The notes beneath the pieces were generated by a model that was given only the letters and a program-made list of their open reading frames with translations, did not search any database and was not told where the DNA came from. DNA of 35,874 nt from Comamonadaceae bacterium (GTDB taxonomy: Bacteria; Pseudomonadota; Gammaproteobacteria; Burkholderiales; Burkholderiaceae_C), in assembly GCA_947450675.1 (NCBI GenBank), contig CANFWI010000032.1, positions 1-35,874 on the forward strand. The letters are read 5' to 3'. This document shows, one piece after another, positions 23,631 to 32,501 of this stretch; position 1 is the first letter of the stretch, and the number at the start of each line of letters is the position of its first letter. The translations under genes were made by a program, and so were the position numbers.

Positions 23631-24337
23631 CGCCAAGCCTCCTGAGATGTGTCTGTGTTGTTCAGATAGCGTTGGAACCAATCTGCGGCCAGTGCGGAGA
23701 CTTGTTCCAAAGCCCCCGGCTCTTCAAACAGATGGGTCGCATGCGGCACGATGGCCAACTGCTTCTCGCAACGCAGCAGTTGATAGGCGTCCTGATTGAG
23801 CTCGATCACGTCATGGTCCGCACCGCCCACAATCAGCAGGGTCGGCGCTTGCAGACTGGCCAACACCACCGGGCCAGCCAGATCAGGTCGGCCACCGCGC
23901 GAGACCACGGCTGCCACTCGTCCGCCCAAGCGAGCCGCCGCAATCAAGGCCGCGGCACTGCCGGTGCTGGCACCAAAATAGCCGATCGGCACCGCCTTGA
24001 ATTGCGCTTGCGCGGTGACCCACAGCGTGGTGTCTTGCATGCGCTGTGTGAGCAGCGCGATATTGAAGCGGTGTTCGCCTGTCTGAACATCCGTTTGCTC
24101 TTCTGTGGCGGTCAACAGATCAAACAGCAGCGTTCCGATGCCTGCGTTTTGCAAGACTTGCGCCACCTGCCGATTGCGGGCACTGTGTCGACCACTGCCG
24201 CTGCCATGGGCGAATAAAACCAAGCCGCTAAAACCCACTGGCAAGGCCAAGTCACCATAGAGACATGCGTTGCCGCACGGTATCCGCACTTCAGTGTGCT
24301 CAACGCGCTCGACTTTGTCCTTCAGTGTCATTCCCAT
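23627..24337 (-). CDS. Alpha/beta hydrolase (dienelactone hydrolase-like)
   Basis: This 236-residue cytoplasmic hydrolase has LVLFAHGSGSGRHSARNR around the oxyanion hole and a nucleophile elbow YFGASTGSAAAL. The acid is at GGADHDVIELN and the histidine at PHATHLFEEPGAL, giving a complete Ser-Asp-His set. The ATG at 24337 has GGAGG 8 bases upstream and is preferred over 24382. It is the first gene of the trio with the phosphoribosyltransferase and the esterase-like protein; stop and start overlap (ATGA). Substrate unknown. Confidence 0.86.
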   Translation of the reverse strand: MGMTLKDKVERVEHTEVRIPCGNACLYGDLALPVGFSGLVLFAHGSGSGRHSARNRQVAQVLQNAGIGTLLFDLLTATEEQTDVQTGEHRFNIALLTQRMQDTTLWVTAQAQFKAVPIGYFGASTGSAAALIAAARLGGRVAAVVSRGGRPDLAGPVVLASLQAPTLLIVGGADHDVIELNQDAYQLLRCEKQLAIVPHATHLFEEPGALEQVSALAADWFQRYLNNTDTSQEAWR

Positions 24338-24442
24338 GCTGTACCCCTCCAGCCCGCAATTTAGGCGGGGGGCGACGGGCACCGCGTCAGCGCAGACGCA
24401 AGAACGTGTAGGAAGACAGGTCTGAAGGTTCTGGGTGCGACC

Positions 24443-25795
24443 TCAAGGGTGCAAGATTTTCACCAACACCTGACTTTTACGGTTCAGGTTGTATTTGCGC
24501 TTGCGCGCTTCAGGCAACCAGTCTGTATCCACAGGTTTGAAGCCGCGCTTCAAGAACCAGTGCATGGTGCGGGTGGTGAGAACAAAAATACTTTGCAGTC
24601 CCATGGCACGGGCACGCTGCTCGACCCGTTTGAGAATGCGTTCGCCGTCACCTTGGCTTTGGGTGTGTGGCGACACCGTGAGAGCTGCCATCTCACCGGT
24701 TTTAGACTCAGGGTAAGGGTAGAGCGCAGCACATCCAAAGATCACACCGTCATGCTCAATCACCGTGTATTGGCCGGCATCGCGTTCAATTTCAGTGCGA
24801 TCGCGCTTGACCAGTGTGCCGTCATTTTCGTAGGGCTCGATCAACTGCAAAATACCGCCAACGTCGTCGACCGTGGCTTCGCGCAAGCTTTCCAGCTTTT
24901 CATCAATCACCATGGTGCCGATGCCATCGTGCACATAAATTTCTAGCAGCAAAGAGCCGTCTGTGGCGAACGGCAGAATGTGGCTGCGCTCAACGCCTTG
25001 CTGGCAGGCTTTGACGCAATGCTGCAGGTAAAAAGCGGTGTCGGTCGGTTCTAGTGCGTTCGGCACATCCTTCAGTAATTTTTTGGCCGCCGCCAAAGGC
25101 AGCTCGGTGTCGATGGGGTTGTCTTCGCTGGCCGGCTCGGACGGGTTGATGCGAATACCGGGCACCTCGGTTAAAAAGATCAGTTTGTCTGCTTTCAACT
25201 CAATCGCCACGCTGGTCGCCACTTCTTCCATGCTCAGGTTGAAAGCTTCGCCAGTAGGTGAAAAACCGAACGGCGAGAGCAGCACCATCGAGCCAAACTC
25301 AAGTGTTCGCTGGATGCCGACGGTGTCCACTTTGCGAACCAAGCCCGAGTGTTTGAAGTCAATGCCGTCGACGATGCCGACAGGCCGCGCGGTGATGAAG
25401 TTGCCTGAAATCACCCGCACCGTGGAGCCGGCCATGGGCGTGTTGGGCAAGCCCTGGCTGAAGGCGGCTTCAATTTCGTAGCGCAGCTGGCCGGCGGCTT
25501 CTTGGGCGCAGTCCAGCGCGACCGAGTCGGTGATGCGCGTGCCGTGTGAATACTGTGCGGCGTGGCCCTTGGCGGCCAGTTGCTCGTTGACCTGCGGCCT
25601 GAAGCCATGCACCAGCACGATCTTCACGCCCATGCTTTGGATCAACGCCAAGTCTTGTGCGATGTTTTGCAGCTTGCCAGCGGCAATCGCTTCACCGGCC
25701 ATGCCAATCACAAAAGTCTTGCCACGGTGCAGGTGAATGTACGGCGCCACCGAGCGAAACCAGGGCACAAAGGTAAAATTGAAGACTGCGGACAT
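24443..25795 (-). CDS. argA: Amino-acid N-acetyltransferase (N-acetylglutamate synthase) ArgA
   Basis: ArgA carries out the first step of arginine synthesis, acetylating glutamate with acetyl-CoA. The 450-residue protein joins an N-terminal amino-acid-kinase domain (KTFVIGMAGEAIAAGK near residue 25, KIVLVHGFRPQVNEQL) to a C-terminal GNAT domain (about 300-450) with ALTVSPHTQSQGDGERIL as the acetyl-CoA loop. The ATG at 25795 (MSAVFNFTFVPWFRSVAPYI) is the family start. It stands alone, divergent from hrpA across 123 bases. Confidence 0.95.
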   Translation of the reverse strand: MSAVFNFTFVPWFRSVAPYIHLHRGKTFVIGMAGEAIAAGKLQNIAQDLALIQSMGVKIVLVHGFRPQVNEQLAAKGHAAQYSHGTRITDSVALDCAQEAAGQLRYEIEAAFSQGLPNTPMAGSTVRVISGNFITARPVGIVDGIDFKHSGLVRKVDTVGIQRTLEFGSMVLLSPFGFSPTGEAFNLSMEEVATSVAIELKADKLIFLTEVPGIRINPSEPASEDNPIDTELPLAAAKKLLKDVPNALEPTDTAFYLQHCVKACQQGVERSHILPFATDGSLLLEIYVHDGIGTMVIDEKLESLREATVDDVGGILQLIEPYENDGTLVKRDRTEIERDAGQYTVIEHDGVIFGCAALYPYPESKTGEMAALTVSPHTQSQGDGERILKRVEQRARAMGLQSIFVLTTRTMHWFLKRGFKPVDTDWLPEARKRKYNLNRKSQVLVKILHP

Positions 25796-25918
25796 GGGCG
25801 GTTCTGGTGAAGAAAGTGGAATCTTGAAGGGCGTTGAGGGCGGCTTCTGAGCCGATAATGCGCAGCTAGCCGCGCAATTTTTCCCCGATTTTCACCTAAG
25901 TTCACCGAAGTTATCCGC

Positions 25919-28900
25919 TTGTCTGCCATTTCACCTCCTGCCTTGGTCATTGAGTTCCCCGAATCGTTGCCGGTGTCGGGCAAGCGCGACGAAATAACCG
26001 CCGCCATTGCGGCGCATCAAGTGGTCATCGTTTGCGGCGAAACCGGCTCCGGCAAGACCACGCAGTTGCCCAAAATCGCCTTGGCCATGGGACGCGGCAA
26101 GCTCAATTACCCGGGCGGTCGCGGCCCCTTGATAGGCCACACACAGCCACGCCGTATTGCCGCCTCCAGTGTGGCGAAGCGCATTGCCGAAGAACTCAAG
26201 ACAACCCTCGGCGATGTCGTTGGCTACAAGGTGCGCTTCCAAGATCGGTTGAGCCGTGACGCCTCGGTCAAGCTCATGACCGACGGTATTTTGCTGGCCG
26301 AGACGCAGACCGATCCGCTGCTCAAAAACTACGACACCATCATCATTGACGAGGCGCATGAGCGCAGTCTGAACATCGACTTTTTGCTGGGCTATCTGCG
26401 CCAGTTGCTGCCGCGCCGGCCTGATCTCAAAGTCATCATCACCTCAGCGACGATTGATGCGCAGCGCTTCGCGGATTACTTCGCGTCAAGCAAAGGGCCT
26501 GCGCCAGTGATCATGGTGTCGGGCCGCATGTTCCCGGTGGAGCAACGTTATCGGCCCTATGAAGAGTCGCGTGATTACGACTTGAACGACGCGATTGCCG
26601 ATGGGGTCGATGAACTCTGGCGCAGCCCGCACAGCGCGGGTGATATTCTGGTGTTTCTGCCCGGTGAGCGCGAGATTCGGGAAGCTGCGGATCACCTTCG
26701 TAAACACCTGAGCCACCAACCGCTGCTGCGCAATGCCGAAGTGTTGCCGCTGTTTGCTCGCCTGAGCCAAGCCGAGCAAGACCAAATTTTTGAAGGCCAC
26801 AACGGCAGGCGAATTGTGCTGGCCACCAACGTCGCCGAAACCTCGCTCACGGTGCCCGGCATTCGGTATGTGATCGACGCTGGCACCGCACGCGTCAAAC
26901 GCTACAGCTTCAGAAACAAGGTCGAGCAGCTGATGGTCGAGCCGATTTCGCAAGCGGCAGCGAACCAGCGTGCTGGTCGTTGCGGTCGGGTGGCTGATGG
27001 TATTTGCATTCGGCTGTACGACGAGCAGGACTTTTTGGGCCGAGCGCGCTTCACAGATCCAGAGATTTTGCGCAGTTCGTTGGCCGCCGTGATTTTGCGC
27101 ATGAAGTCCTTGCACTTGGGCGCGGTGGAAGCCTTTGCCTTCATTGAGCCGCCGCAGGGGCGCGCCATTGCCGACGGCTACCAGCTGCTGGCCGAGTTGG
27201 GCGCTGTCGACGACGACAACGAACTGACCGCGGTGGGTCGCACGCTGGCCAAGCTGCCGCTGGACCCGCGCGTGGGTCGGATGATTTTGGAAGCCCGCGA
27301 CCGCCAAGCACTCGACGAGGTGATGGTCATTGCCAGCGCGCTCAGCGTGCAAGACGTGCGTGACCGGCCGATGGACAAGCAGGCGCAGGCCGACCAAGCG
27401 CATGCCAAGTTTGATGACGAGAAGAGCGAGTTCGCCGGTTATTTGAAGCTGTGGAAATGGCTGGGTGATTCGCGTGGCGGTCATGCGGCTGAACACAAGC
27501 TGTCGAACCGCCAGTACGAAAACCTGCTGCGTGAGAATTTCGTCAACATCCGCCGCGTGCGTGAGTGGCGCGACATCCACTCGCAACTGCACGGCGTCAT
27601 TGGAGAGCAGGGTTGGCAGATCAACAGCAAGCCGGCCAGCTACGAGCAGTTGCACCTGTCGATGCTCTGCGGTCTGCTGGGCAATTTGGGCTACAAGGCC
27701 GAAGACGAAGAAGCTTATTTGGGCGCGCGAGGTATTCGCTTTTACCGCCATCCTGGTGCCAAGCTGAGCAAAAAACCGGGCCGCTGGATTGTCGCGGCCG
27801 AACTGGTGGAAACAACGCGTCTGTTTGGCCGGGGCATTGCCAACATCGAACCGCAGTGGGTCGAACAAGTCGCAGGGCACTTGCTCAAAAAACAGCTGTT
27901 GGACCCGCACTGGGAGAAAAAAGCCGCGCAAGTCACGGCCTTGGAACGCGCCACGCTGTATGGCTTGGTGATCTACAACGGCCGCCGGGTTAACTTCGGC
28001 CGGGTCGACCCGGTGGGCGCCCGTGAAATTTTCATCCGTGAAGCGCTGGTGGCTGGCAACTGGGACACCAAGCTGCCATTTTTGGCGGCGAACCAAAAAC
28101 TCATCATCCAGGTGCAAGACCTGGAGCACAAAGCACGTCGTCAAGACGTGCTGGTTGATGAAGAACTGATCTACGCTTTTTACGACCAACAATTGCCGAC
28201 CGATATTTGCACCGGGGCCGGTTGTGAGCACTGGTACAAAGACGAAGTCAAAAAGCAGCCGCAACTGCTACTGCTGTCGCGTGAAGAACTGATGCGCCAT
28301 GAAGCGGCGGGCATCACCACGCAGGCTTTCCCTAGAACCTTGCGCCTTGGCGGTGTGGATTGCAGCGTGAGCTATCTGCACGAGCCGGGTGATGCAAAAG
28401 ACGGCGTCACGGTGGAGGTGCCGTTGTTCGCCTTGAACCAGGTGAATGACGAGCGCTGCGAATGGTTGGTGCCGGGTTTGCTCAAAGACAAGATTCAGGC
28501 GCTGATTAAAACGCTGCACCAGCGGCCGCGTTCGCGCTTGGTGCCCTTGCCCGAAACCGCTGCGCGCATGGCGGCGGATTTGCTGCAGCCTGACAAATGG
28601 GGCGGTGGCTCACTGACCGATGCCGTGCTCAAGTGGGTGCGCGATGCGACATCGTTAGACATCAAGCGCAACGACATGAAGCTCGACATGTTGCCGCCGC
28701 ATCTGTTCATGAACTTCAGGGTCGTCGACGAACACGGCCGTCAACTCGGCTTGGGCCGCAACTTGGGCGCGCTGAAGGGCGACTTAGGGGCGCAGGCGCG
28801 TGGAGCATTTCAGGCGTTGGCAGGACTTAAAAACCTCAAGGTGGCGCCGGCGGTTGTCGAACCGACGACAGCGACTTCAGATTCGCTCAGCAAGGCGCGC

Positions 28901-29827
28901 GGCGCGCAGGTGGCCGCTGCCAAAACCGCGCCGGCGGCCGCACCTAAAAGCCCAGACCGCTACACCAGCTGGAGCTTTGGGGAACTGCCTGAGCTGATGG
29001 AGATTCGCAAAGGCGCACAAGCGCTGATCGGCTTTCCGGCGCTGATGGATTTGGGCGACGCGGTGACGATTGAGGTCTTCGACGAGCCCGACATGGCGGC
29101 GACCAAACACCGCGCCGGGCTGCGTCGCTTGTTCTCTTTGCAGATCAAAGATGCTCTGAAATACTTAGAAAAGAACTTGCCCGATCTGCAAAAAACAGCG
29201 ACGGCCTACATGCTGGTCGGCCGCGCAGCAGACAACTCTGGCGGCGGCACGCTTGAAGAATTGCGCACGCAGATCATTGACGTGGCGTTGGACCGGGCTT
29301 TTCTGGTGGAGCCCTTGCCGACTGCCGAGGCTGAGTTCAAAAAACGGGTCGACGACGGGCGTGGTCGGCTGACTTTGATCGCCAGCGAGGTGGCGCGTTT
29401 GGCCGCCAGCATCTTGATTGAATTCGCCGCCGCCCAGCGCAAGATCAAGGACACTAAAAACGCCGCAGAAGCGTCGGCCGATGCTGCGCAGCAGCTGCAG
29501 CGTTTGGTGCCCAAACGGTTTTTGATGACGACGCCCTATGGACAATTGCAGCACTTTCCGCGCTACCTGAAAGCCATCACCTTGCGGCTGGAAAAATGGC
29601 GCGCTGACCCGGCACGCGACACCGCCCGCTTGGCCGAGATGAAACTGCAAGAGCAACGCTATTGGCGACTCGTGGCGGACCGCAAAGGCGCGGTCGATGC
29701 GCGAATGCAGGAGTACCGCTGGCTGCTGGAAGAGTTGCGGGTGAGCTTTTTTGCGCAGGAACTGCGCACACCGCAGCCGGTGAGCGTCAAGCGGCTGGAG
29801 AAGGCTTGGGCTCAGATCAACTCTTGA
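25919..29827 (+). CDS. hrpA: ATP-dependent RNA helicase HrpA
   Basis: This DEAH-box RNA helicase of 1302 residues has Walker A CGETGSGKTTQLPK (about 39-52), the DEAH box IIDEAHERSLN (about 141-151), the SAT motif ITSATIDAQRF, and motif VI NQRAGRCGRVADG. Helicase-associated and OB-fold domains and the long HrpA-specific C-terminal DUF3418 region (ending near KRLEKAWAQINS) follow. Full length is normal. The start is a TTG at 25919, since no ATG occurs before Walker A; a non-ATG codon further upstream cannot be excluded. HrpA is linked to ribosome rescue and translation quality control in E. coli. Confidence 0.95.
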   Translation: MSAISPPALVIEFPESLPVSGKRDEITAAIAAHQVVIVCGETGSGKTTQLPKIALAMGRGKLNYPGGRGPLIGHTQPRRIAASSVAKRIAEELKTTLGDVVGYKVRFQDRLSRDASVKLMTDGILLAETQTDPLLKNYDTIIIDEAHERSLNIDFLLGYLRQLLPRRPDLKVIITSATIDAQRFADYFASSKGPAPVIMVSGRMFPVEQRYRPYEESRDYDLNDAIADGVDELWRSPHSAGDILVFLPGEREIREAADHLRKHLSHQPLLRNAEVLPLFARLSQAEQDQIFEGHNGRRIVLATNVAETSLTVPGIRYVIDAGTARVKRYSFRNKVEQLMVEPISQAAANQRAGRCGRVADGICIRLYDEQDFLGRARFTDPEILRSSLAAVILRMKSLHLGAVEAFAFIEPPQGRAIADGYQLLAELGAVDDDNELTAVGRTLAKLPLDPRVGRMILEARDRQALDEVMVIASALSVQDVRDRPMDKQAQADQAHAKFDDEKSEFAGYLKLWKWLGDSRGGHAAEHKLSNRQYENLLRENFVNIRRVREWRDIHSQLHGVIGEQGWQINSKPASYEQLHLSMLCGLLGNLGYKAEDEEAYLGARGIRFYRHPGAKLSKKPGRWIVAAELVETTRLFGRGIANIEPQWVEQVAGHLLKKQLLDPHWEKKAAQVTALERATLYGLVIYNGRRVNFGRVDPVGAREIFIREALVAGNWDTKLPFLAANQKLIIQVQDLEHKARRQDVLVDEELIYAFYDQQLPTDICTGAGCEHWYKDEVKKQPQLLLLSREELMRHEAAGITTQAFPRTLRLGGVDCSVSYLHEPGDAKDGVTVEVPLFALNQVNDERCEWLVPGLLKDKIQALIKTLHQRPRSRLVPLPETAARMAADLLQPDKWGGGSLTDAVLKWVRDATSLDIKRNDMKLDMLPPHLFMNFRVVDEHGRQLGLGRNLGALKGDLGAQARGAFQALAGLKNLKVAPAVVEPTTATSDSLSKARGAQVAAAKTAPAAAPKSPDRYTSWSFGELPELMEIRKGAQALIGFPALMDLGDAVTIEVFDEPDMAATKHRAGLRRLFSLQIKDALKYLEKNLPDLQKTATAYMLVGRAADNSGGGTLEELRTQIIDVALDRAFLVEPLPTAEAEFKKRVDDGRGRLTLIASEVARLAASILIEFAAAQRKIKDTKNAAEASADAAQQLQRLVPKRFLMTTPYGQLQHFPRYLKAITLRLEKWRADPARDTARLAEMKLQEQRYWRLVADRKGAVDARMQEYRWLLEELRVSFFAQELRTPQPVSVKRLEKAWAQINS

Positions 29828-30292
29828 GGTTGAATCTGAGAACTTTCAGGACAAGCGGTGACGGGAGAGGGTGCGCCAGTTGCGTGTCAACGTCACTCTC
29901 TGGCTAACGCCAAGTGCTCACTGAATCTCCAAGTCGACGCAGAGCTGATAGCCCCGACCGCGGACGGACTTGATGGGGTTGAGGTCGCCCGTGTGCGGGC
30001 TGAGCTTGGCGCAAGCCGGTTTGAAGGCGATCAGTTGCCAGAGTGTTCAAGCCAAGCCGCAGCAAAGCACGGGTACAGAAAAACTCGCTGGGCCGACCTT
30101 GGCCGATGGTTCAACTTACGTGCTTGTCGAAGCGGGGAAGATTTAGCCGGGTGATCGTGATCGAAGACTGCATTCCTTGCGAGCCTAGCTCGGCAATCCA
30201 GGGCCAATTGACTTACGTTCTTTGCTTGTTGCCACGGAAGGCATTGAATGATTCCAGCGTGGGACGGTTGCAGGGCGCGTCAATGGACGCTG
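29828..30292. other. Intergenic region with gene remnant downstream of hrpA
   Basis: This 465-base gap separates hrpA from the convergent HATPase regulator. Its left part holds a decayed response-regulator tail (see 29918-30046). The rest, 30050-30292, has no frame I can assign. A plus-strand frame ends around 30144 with a protein-like tail (LADGSTYVLVEAGKI) but has no family resemblance. The region looks like a gene graveyard rather than a regulatory zone. Confidence 0.5.
29918..30046 (-). pseudogene. Remnant of an OmpR-family response regulator (C-terminal end)
   Basis: Read leftward, this open stretch of 42 codons between two stops ends in KLSPHTGDLNPIKSVRGRGY then QLCVDLEIQ. That matches the end of the winged-helix DNA-binding domain of PhoB/OmpR regulators (helix, then the wing hairpin with the conserved RGRGY). 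No start codon, receiver domain or upstream helices follow in this frame; a TGA interrupts at 30047-30049. The preceding residues (FKPACA) are already degenerate. I conclude it is a truncated relic, not a functional gene. Confidence 0.6.
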
Positions 30293-31387
30293 TCAGGTTT
30301 GTCCACGAGTTGTAAGGCTGACATGAGGCGCAAACATTTGAAGCGCTTGTGCTACATCTGGCAGCAAGTTGACCGGTTTGAGCTGTACTTCTGGGTGAGC
30401 CGTGGCAAAGACGCGAAACACTTCGTCGACAAAGCCTTGACCCACGAGGCTCACCCCTGCAAAATCCAGCACCACGGTTTTGAACTGCGTGGCACGCTCG
30501 ACCACCCACTTACCCTGCGAGCGGGAGGTCAGTTGGCTGCTGAGTTGCGCTAAGCGCACCGGAACTTCCGTGGTGTGGAAGGCGTCGCCGCCCACAGTGT
30601 CCGGTGAGAAATAGGTTTTGTAGACAGCTTGCGCTGTGCGAGTCGTGTTCAGCGCCAGATCCATCCGCACCACAGTGCCTTGTCCTGCGGCTCGGGACAG
30701 GGCAGTGGCATCCACCCAGTTGAATGCGGCCAGCTTCTGCGCACCCAGGCGAAGGTCAAAGGTCAGCCCCTTCGAGTCAATGGCAAAACCGTCAAGCATG
30801 CGCGATGACACAAAAACGCCCATGCCAGAGTGCGCGTCTGGCGCTGTCGTGAACTTGCCCTTGGCCAGTTCAAGCATGGCGAGCCGGTCGTCAAACAGTT
30901 CAAGCGCTTGGGCAATGCGCCTGAAAATGCCGACACCGTCATCGGCCACCAGCATTTGTAGTTGGCCCCCAAACACATGGGCAGCCATCATCACATGGCT
31001 GGCTTGTGAATGATCCAGCACGTTGTTGATCATCTCGGTGAAGGCGATGTTGGCCAAGTTCACCATGTTGCCGGGCAGCTCCCGCAGTAATGGCGCCACA
31101 TGTCTCTCCCATGCACCGAATTCGCCGCCAGACTGCGCTACCGTTGCAACATCGGTTTGCAGCAGCCAAAAATGGTTGATGCCGGACGAGTAGGTTTGGC
31201 GTGTACCACTGCCGTGGCGCTCAAGATAGCCTGTGTCGGCCAGCTTTTTGATGCGTCGTGACACAGCAACCCGCGACAACCCCGAGCGCTCTGCCGCCGT
31301 GCTGGCCAAGGTCGGTGTTTCACGCACTGTAGCCAAAATGATGGCGTCTTTTTCGTCAAGCATTTGTATCGTGGCTATATCGTACAT
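30293..31387 (-). CDS. Winged-helix / HATPase / DUF4325-like regulatory protein
   Basis: This 364-residue protein has three parts. Residues 10-65 form a winged-helix DNA-binding domain (RSGLSRVAVSRRIKKLADTG). Residues about 105-245 form a GHKL histidine-kinase-like ATPase with N box TEMINNVLDHSQ (117-128), G1 VADDGVGIFRRI (147-158) and G2 HSGMGVFVSSRML (186-198). Residues about 265-345 resemble the STAS-like DUF4325 domain (VVLDFAGVSLVGQGFVDEVF). There is no phospho-accepting histidine domain or membrane segment. It may act as an anti-sigma-like or self-contained switch, but its role is not known. ATG 31387 is used; ATG 31363 is an alternative given the repeats at 31364-31404. Confidence 0.82.
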   Translation of the reverse strand: MYDIATIQMLDEKDAIILATVRETPTLASTAAERSGLSRVAVSRRIKKLADTGYLERHGSGTRQTYSSGINHFWLLQTDVATVAQSGGEFGAWERHVAPLLRELPGNMVNLANIAFTEMINNVLDHSQASHVMMAAHVFGGQLQMLVADDGVGIFRRIAQALELFDDRLAMLELAKGKFTTAPDAHSGMGVFVSSRMLDGFAIDSKGLTFDLRLGAQKLAAFNWVDATALSRAAGQGTVVRMDLALNTTRTAQAVYKTYFSPDTVGGDAFHTTEVPVRLAQLSSQLTSRSQGKWVVERATQFKTVVLDFAGVSLVGQGFVDEVFRVFATAHPEVQLKPVNLLPDVAQALQMFAPHVSLTTRGQT

Positions 31388-31404
31388 GTATGGTTATTGT
31401 ATCG
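31364..31404. promoter_or_regulatory. Three phased TTGTATCG-type repeats at the regulator start
   Basis: On the plus strand TTGTATCG occurs at 31364-31371 and 31397-31404, and the variant CTATATCG at 31375-31382. The spacings are 11 and 22 bases, whole turns of B-DNA, so all copies face the same side. A TACATGTA palindrome lies between copies two and three. The first two copies fall inside the reading frame if translation starts at 31387, but all lie upstream if it starts at ATG 31363. The likely reading is an operator for autoregulation by the winged-helix protein (inference). Confidence 0.5.
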
Positions 31405-31637
31405 CCAATGAAATAACGCCTATCCCTTGTGCCTATACACATCTTCAATCCGCACGATGTCGACTTTTCCCAAGTAAGCGCCAGACTGGCGTGTTGGGGT
31501 ATTGGCGCAGTCGTGCAGCATGGCGTCTCACGGAGCCACAAGGTGTCCTGAGCGCAGAGGTCTGACTATCTCGCCGTGAAGTGCGAGACGATGCTTATTG
31601 GCAGCGCTTTGCCCCGACTGTATGCAGCAAATCCTCT

Positions 31638-32408
31638 TTATTGCGCCACCCAACCACCGTCCATGTTCCACGCCACGCCGCGCACGTTGTTGCCTGCGGG
31701 TGAGCAGAAAAACACGGCCAACTCACCCAGTTCTTCGGGGGTGGTGAACTGCATGGAGGGCTCTTTTTCACCCAGCAGTTGGCGTTTGGCTTCTTCGTTG
31801 CTGATGTTTTGCGCGGCGGCTTTGGCGTCAACCTGCTTTTGAACCAGTGGCGTCAAGACCCAGCCCGGGCAGATCGCGTTACAGGTGACGCCGCTGGTGG
31901 CGGTTTCTAGCGCGGCGACTTTGGTCAGGCCGATCAGCCCGTGTTTGGCTGCAACGTAGGCTGATTTCTCAGCCGAGCCGACCAAACCGTGAGCCGATGA
32001 CACGTTGATGATGCGGCCCCAATCGGCGGCTTTCATGGCGGGCAGGGCGAGGCGCATGGCGTGAAAGGCGCTGGACAAATTGATGGCGAGCACGGCGTCC
32101 CACTTCTCAATTGGAAAATCTTCGATCAAGGCGACGTGCTGAATGCCGGCGTTGTTGACCAGAATGTCGACCCGGCCGAACTGTTGGGCCGCGAACGTCA
32201 TCATCGCTTCAATCTCTGAGGGCTTGCTCATGTCGGCGCCATGGAACGCGACTTGCACACCGAGTGCTGCGATCTCGGCTTTGGGGCCTTCGCTGTCGCC
32301 GAAGCCGTTCAACACAATGTTGGCGCCGCGTGCGGCGAGGGACTTGGCAATGCCCAAACCGATTCCGCTGGTTGAGCCGGTGACGAGTGCTGTTTTACCT
32401 TTGAGCAT
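31638..32408 (-). CDS. 3-hydroxybutyrate dehydrogenase (SDR)
   Basis: This is a classical short-chain dehydrogenase of 256 residues that interconverts D-3-hydroxybutyrate and acetoacetate with NAD, probably in polyhydroxybutyrate turnover. The cofactor motif TGSTSGIG is at 10-17, NNAGIQHVALIEDFP follows the NNAG motif, and the catalytic Ser and SAYVAAKHG tyrosine/lysine are present. The C terminus has NAICPGWVLTPLVQKQ and GVAWNMDGGWVAQ, typical of PHB-type HBDH. It stands alone, divergent from the hydrolase across 93 bases. Confidence 0.9.
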   Translation of the reverse strand: MLKGKTALVTGSTSGIGLGIAKSLAARGANIVLNGFGDSEGPKAEIAALGVQVAFHGADMSKPSEIEAMMTFAAQQFGRVDILVNNAGIQHVALIEDFPIEKWDAVLAINLSSAFHAMRLALPAMKAADWGRIINVSSAHGLVGSAEKSAYVAAKHGLIGLTKVAALETATSGVTCNAICPGWVLTPLVQKQVDAKAAAQNISNEEAKRQLLGEKEPSMQFTTPEELGELAVFFCSPAGNNVRGVAWNMDGGWVAQ

Positions 32409-32501
32409 GGGGGTTCCTCTGGATGAATTAGGATCAAGTCAGTCGGTGCTGTTTGAAAAGCGCCGCCTCTATTATCTAGTCACTCAACAACGATTCAAGA
32501 C

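Noticed and set aside
26486..28264. Leftward open frame of 592 codons antisense to hrpA
   Set aside because: It lies entirely inside the well-conserved hrpA helicase region, shows no family motifs, and long antisense frames are common in GC-rich genes.
30050..30144. Rightward frame ending in a protein-like tail (LADGSTYVLVEAGKI)
   Set aside because: There is no start with a ribosome site, it overlaps the response-regulator relic antisense, and I recognise no family; it may be another decayed piece but cannot be supported.
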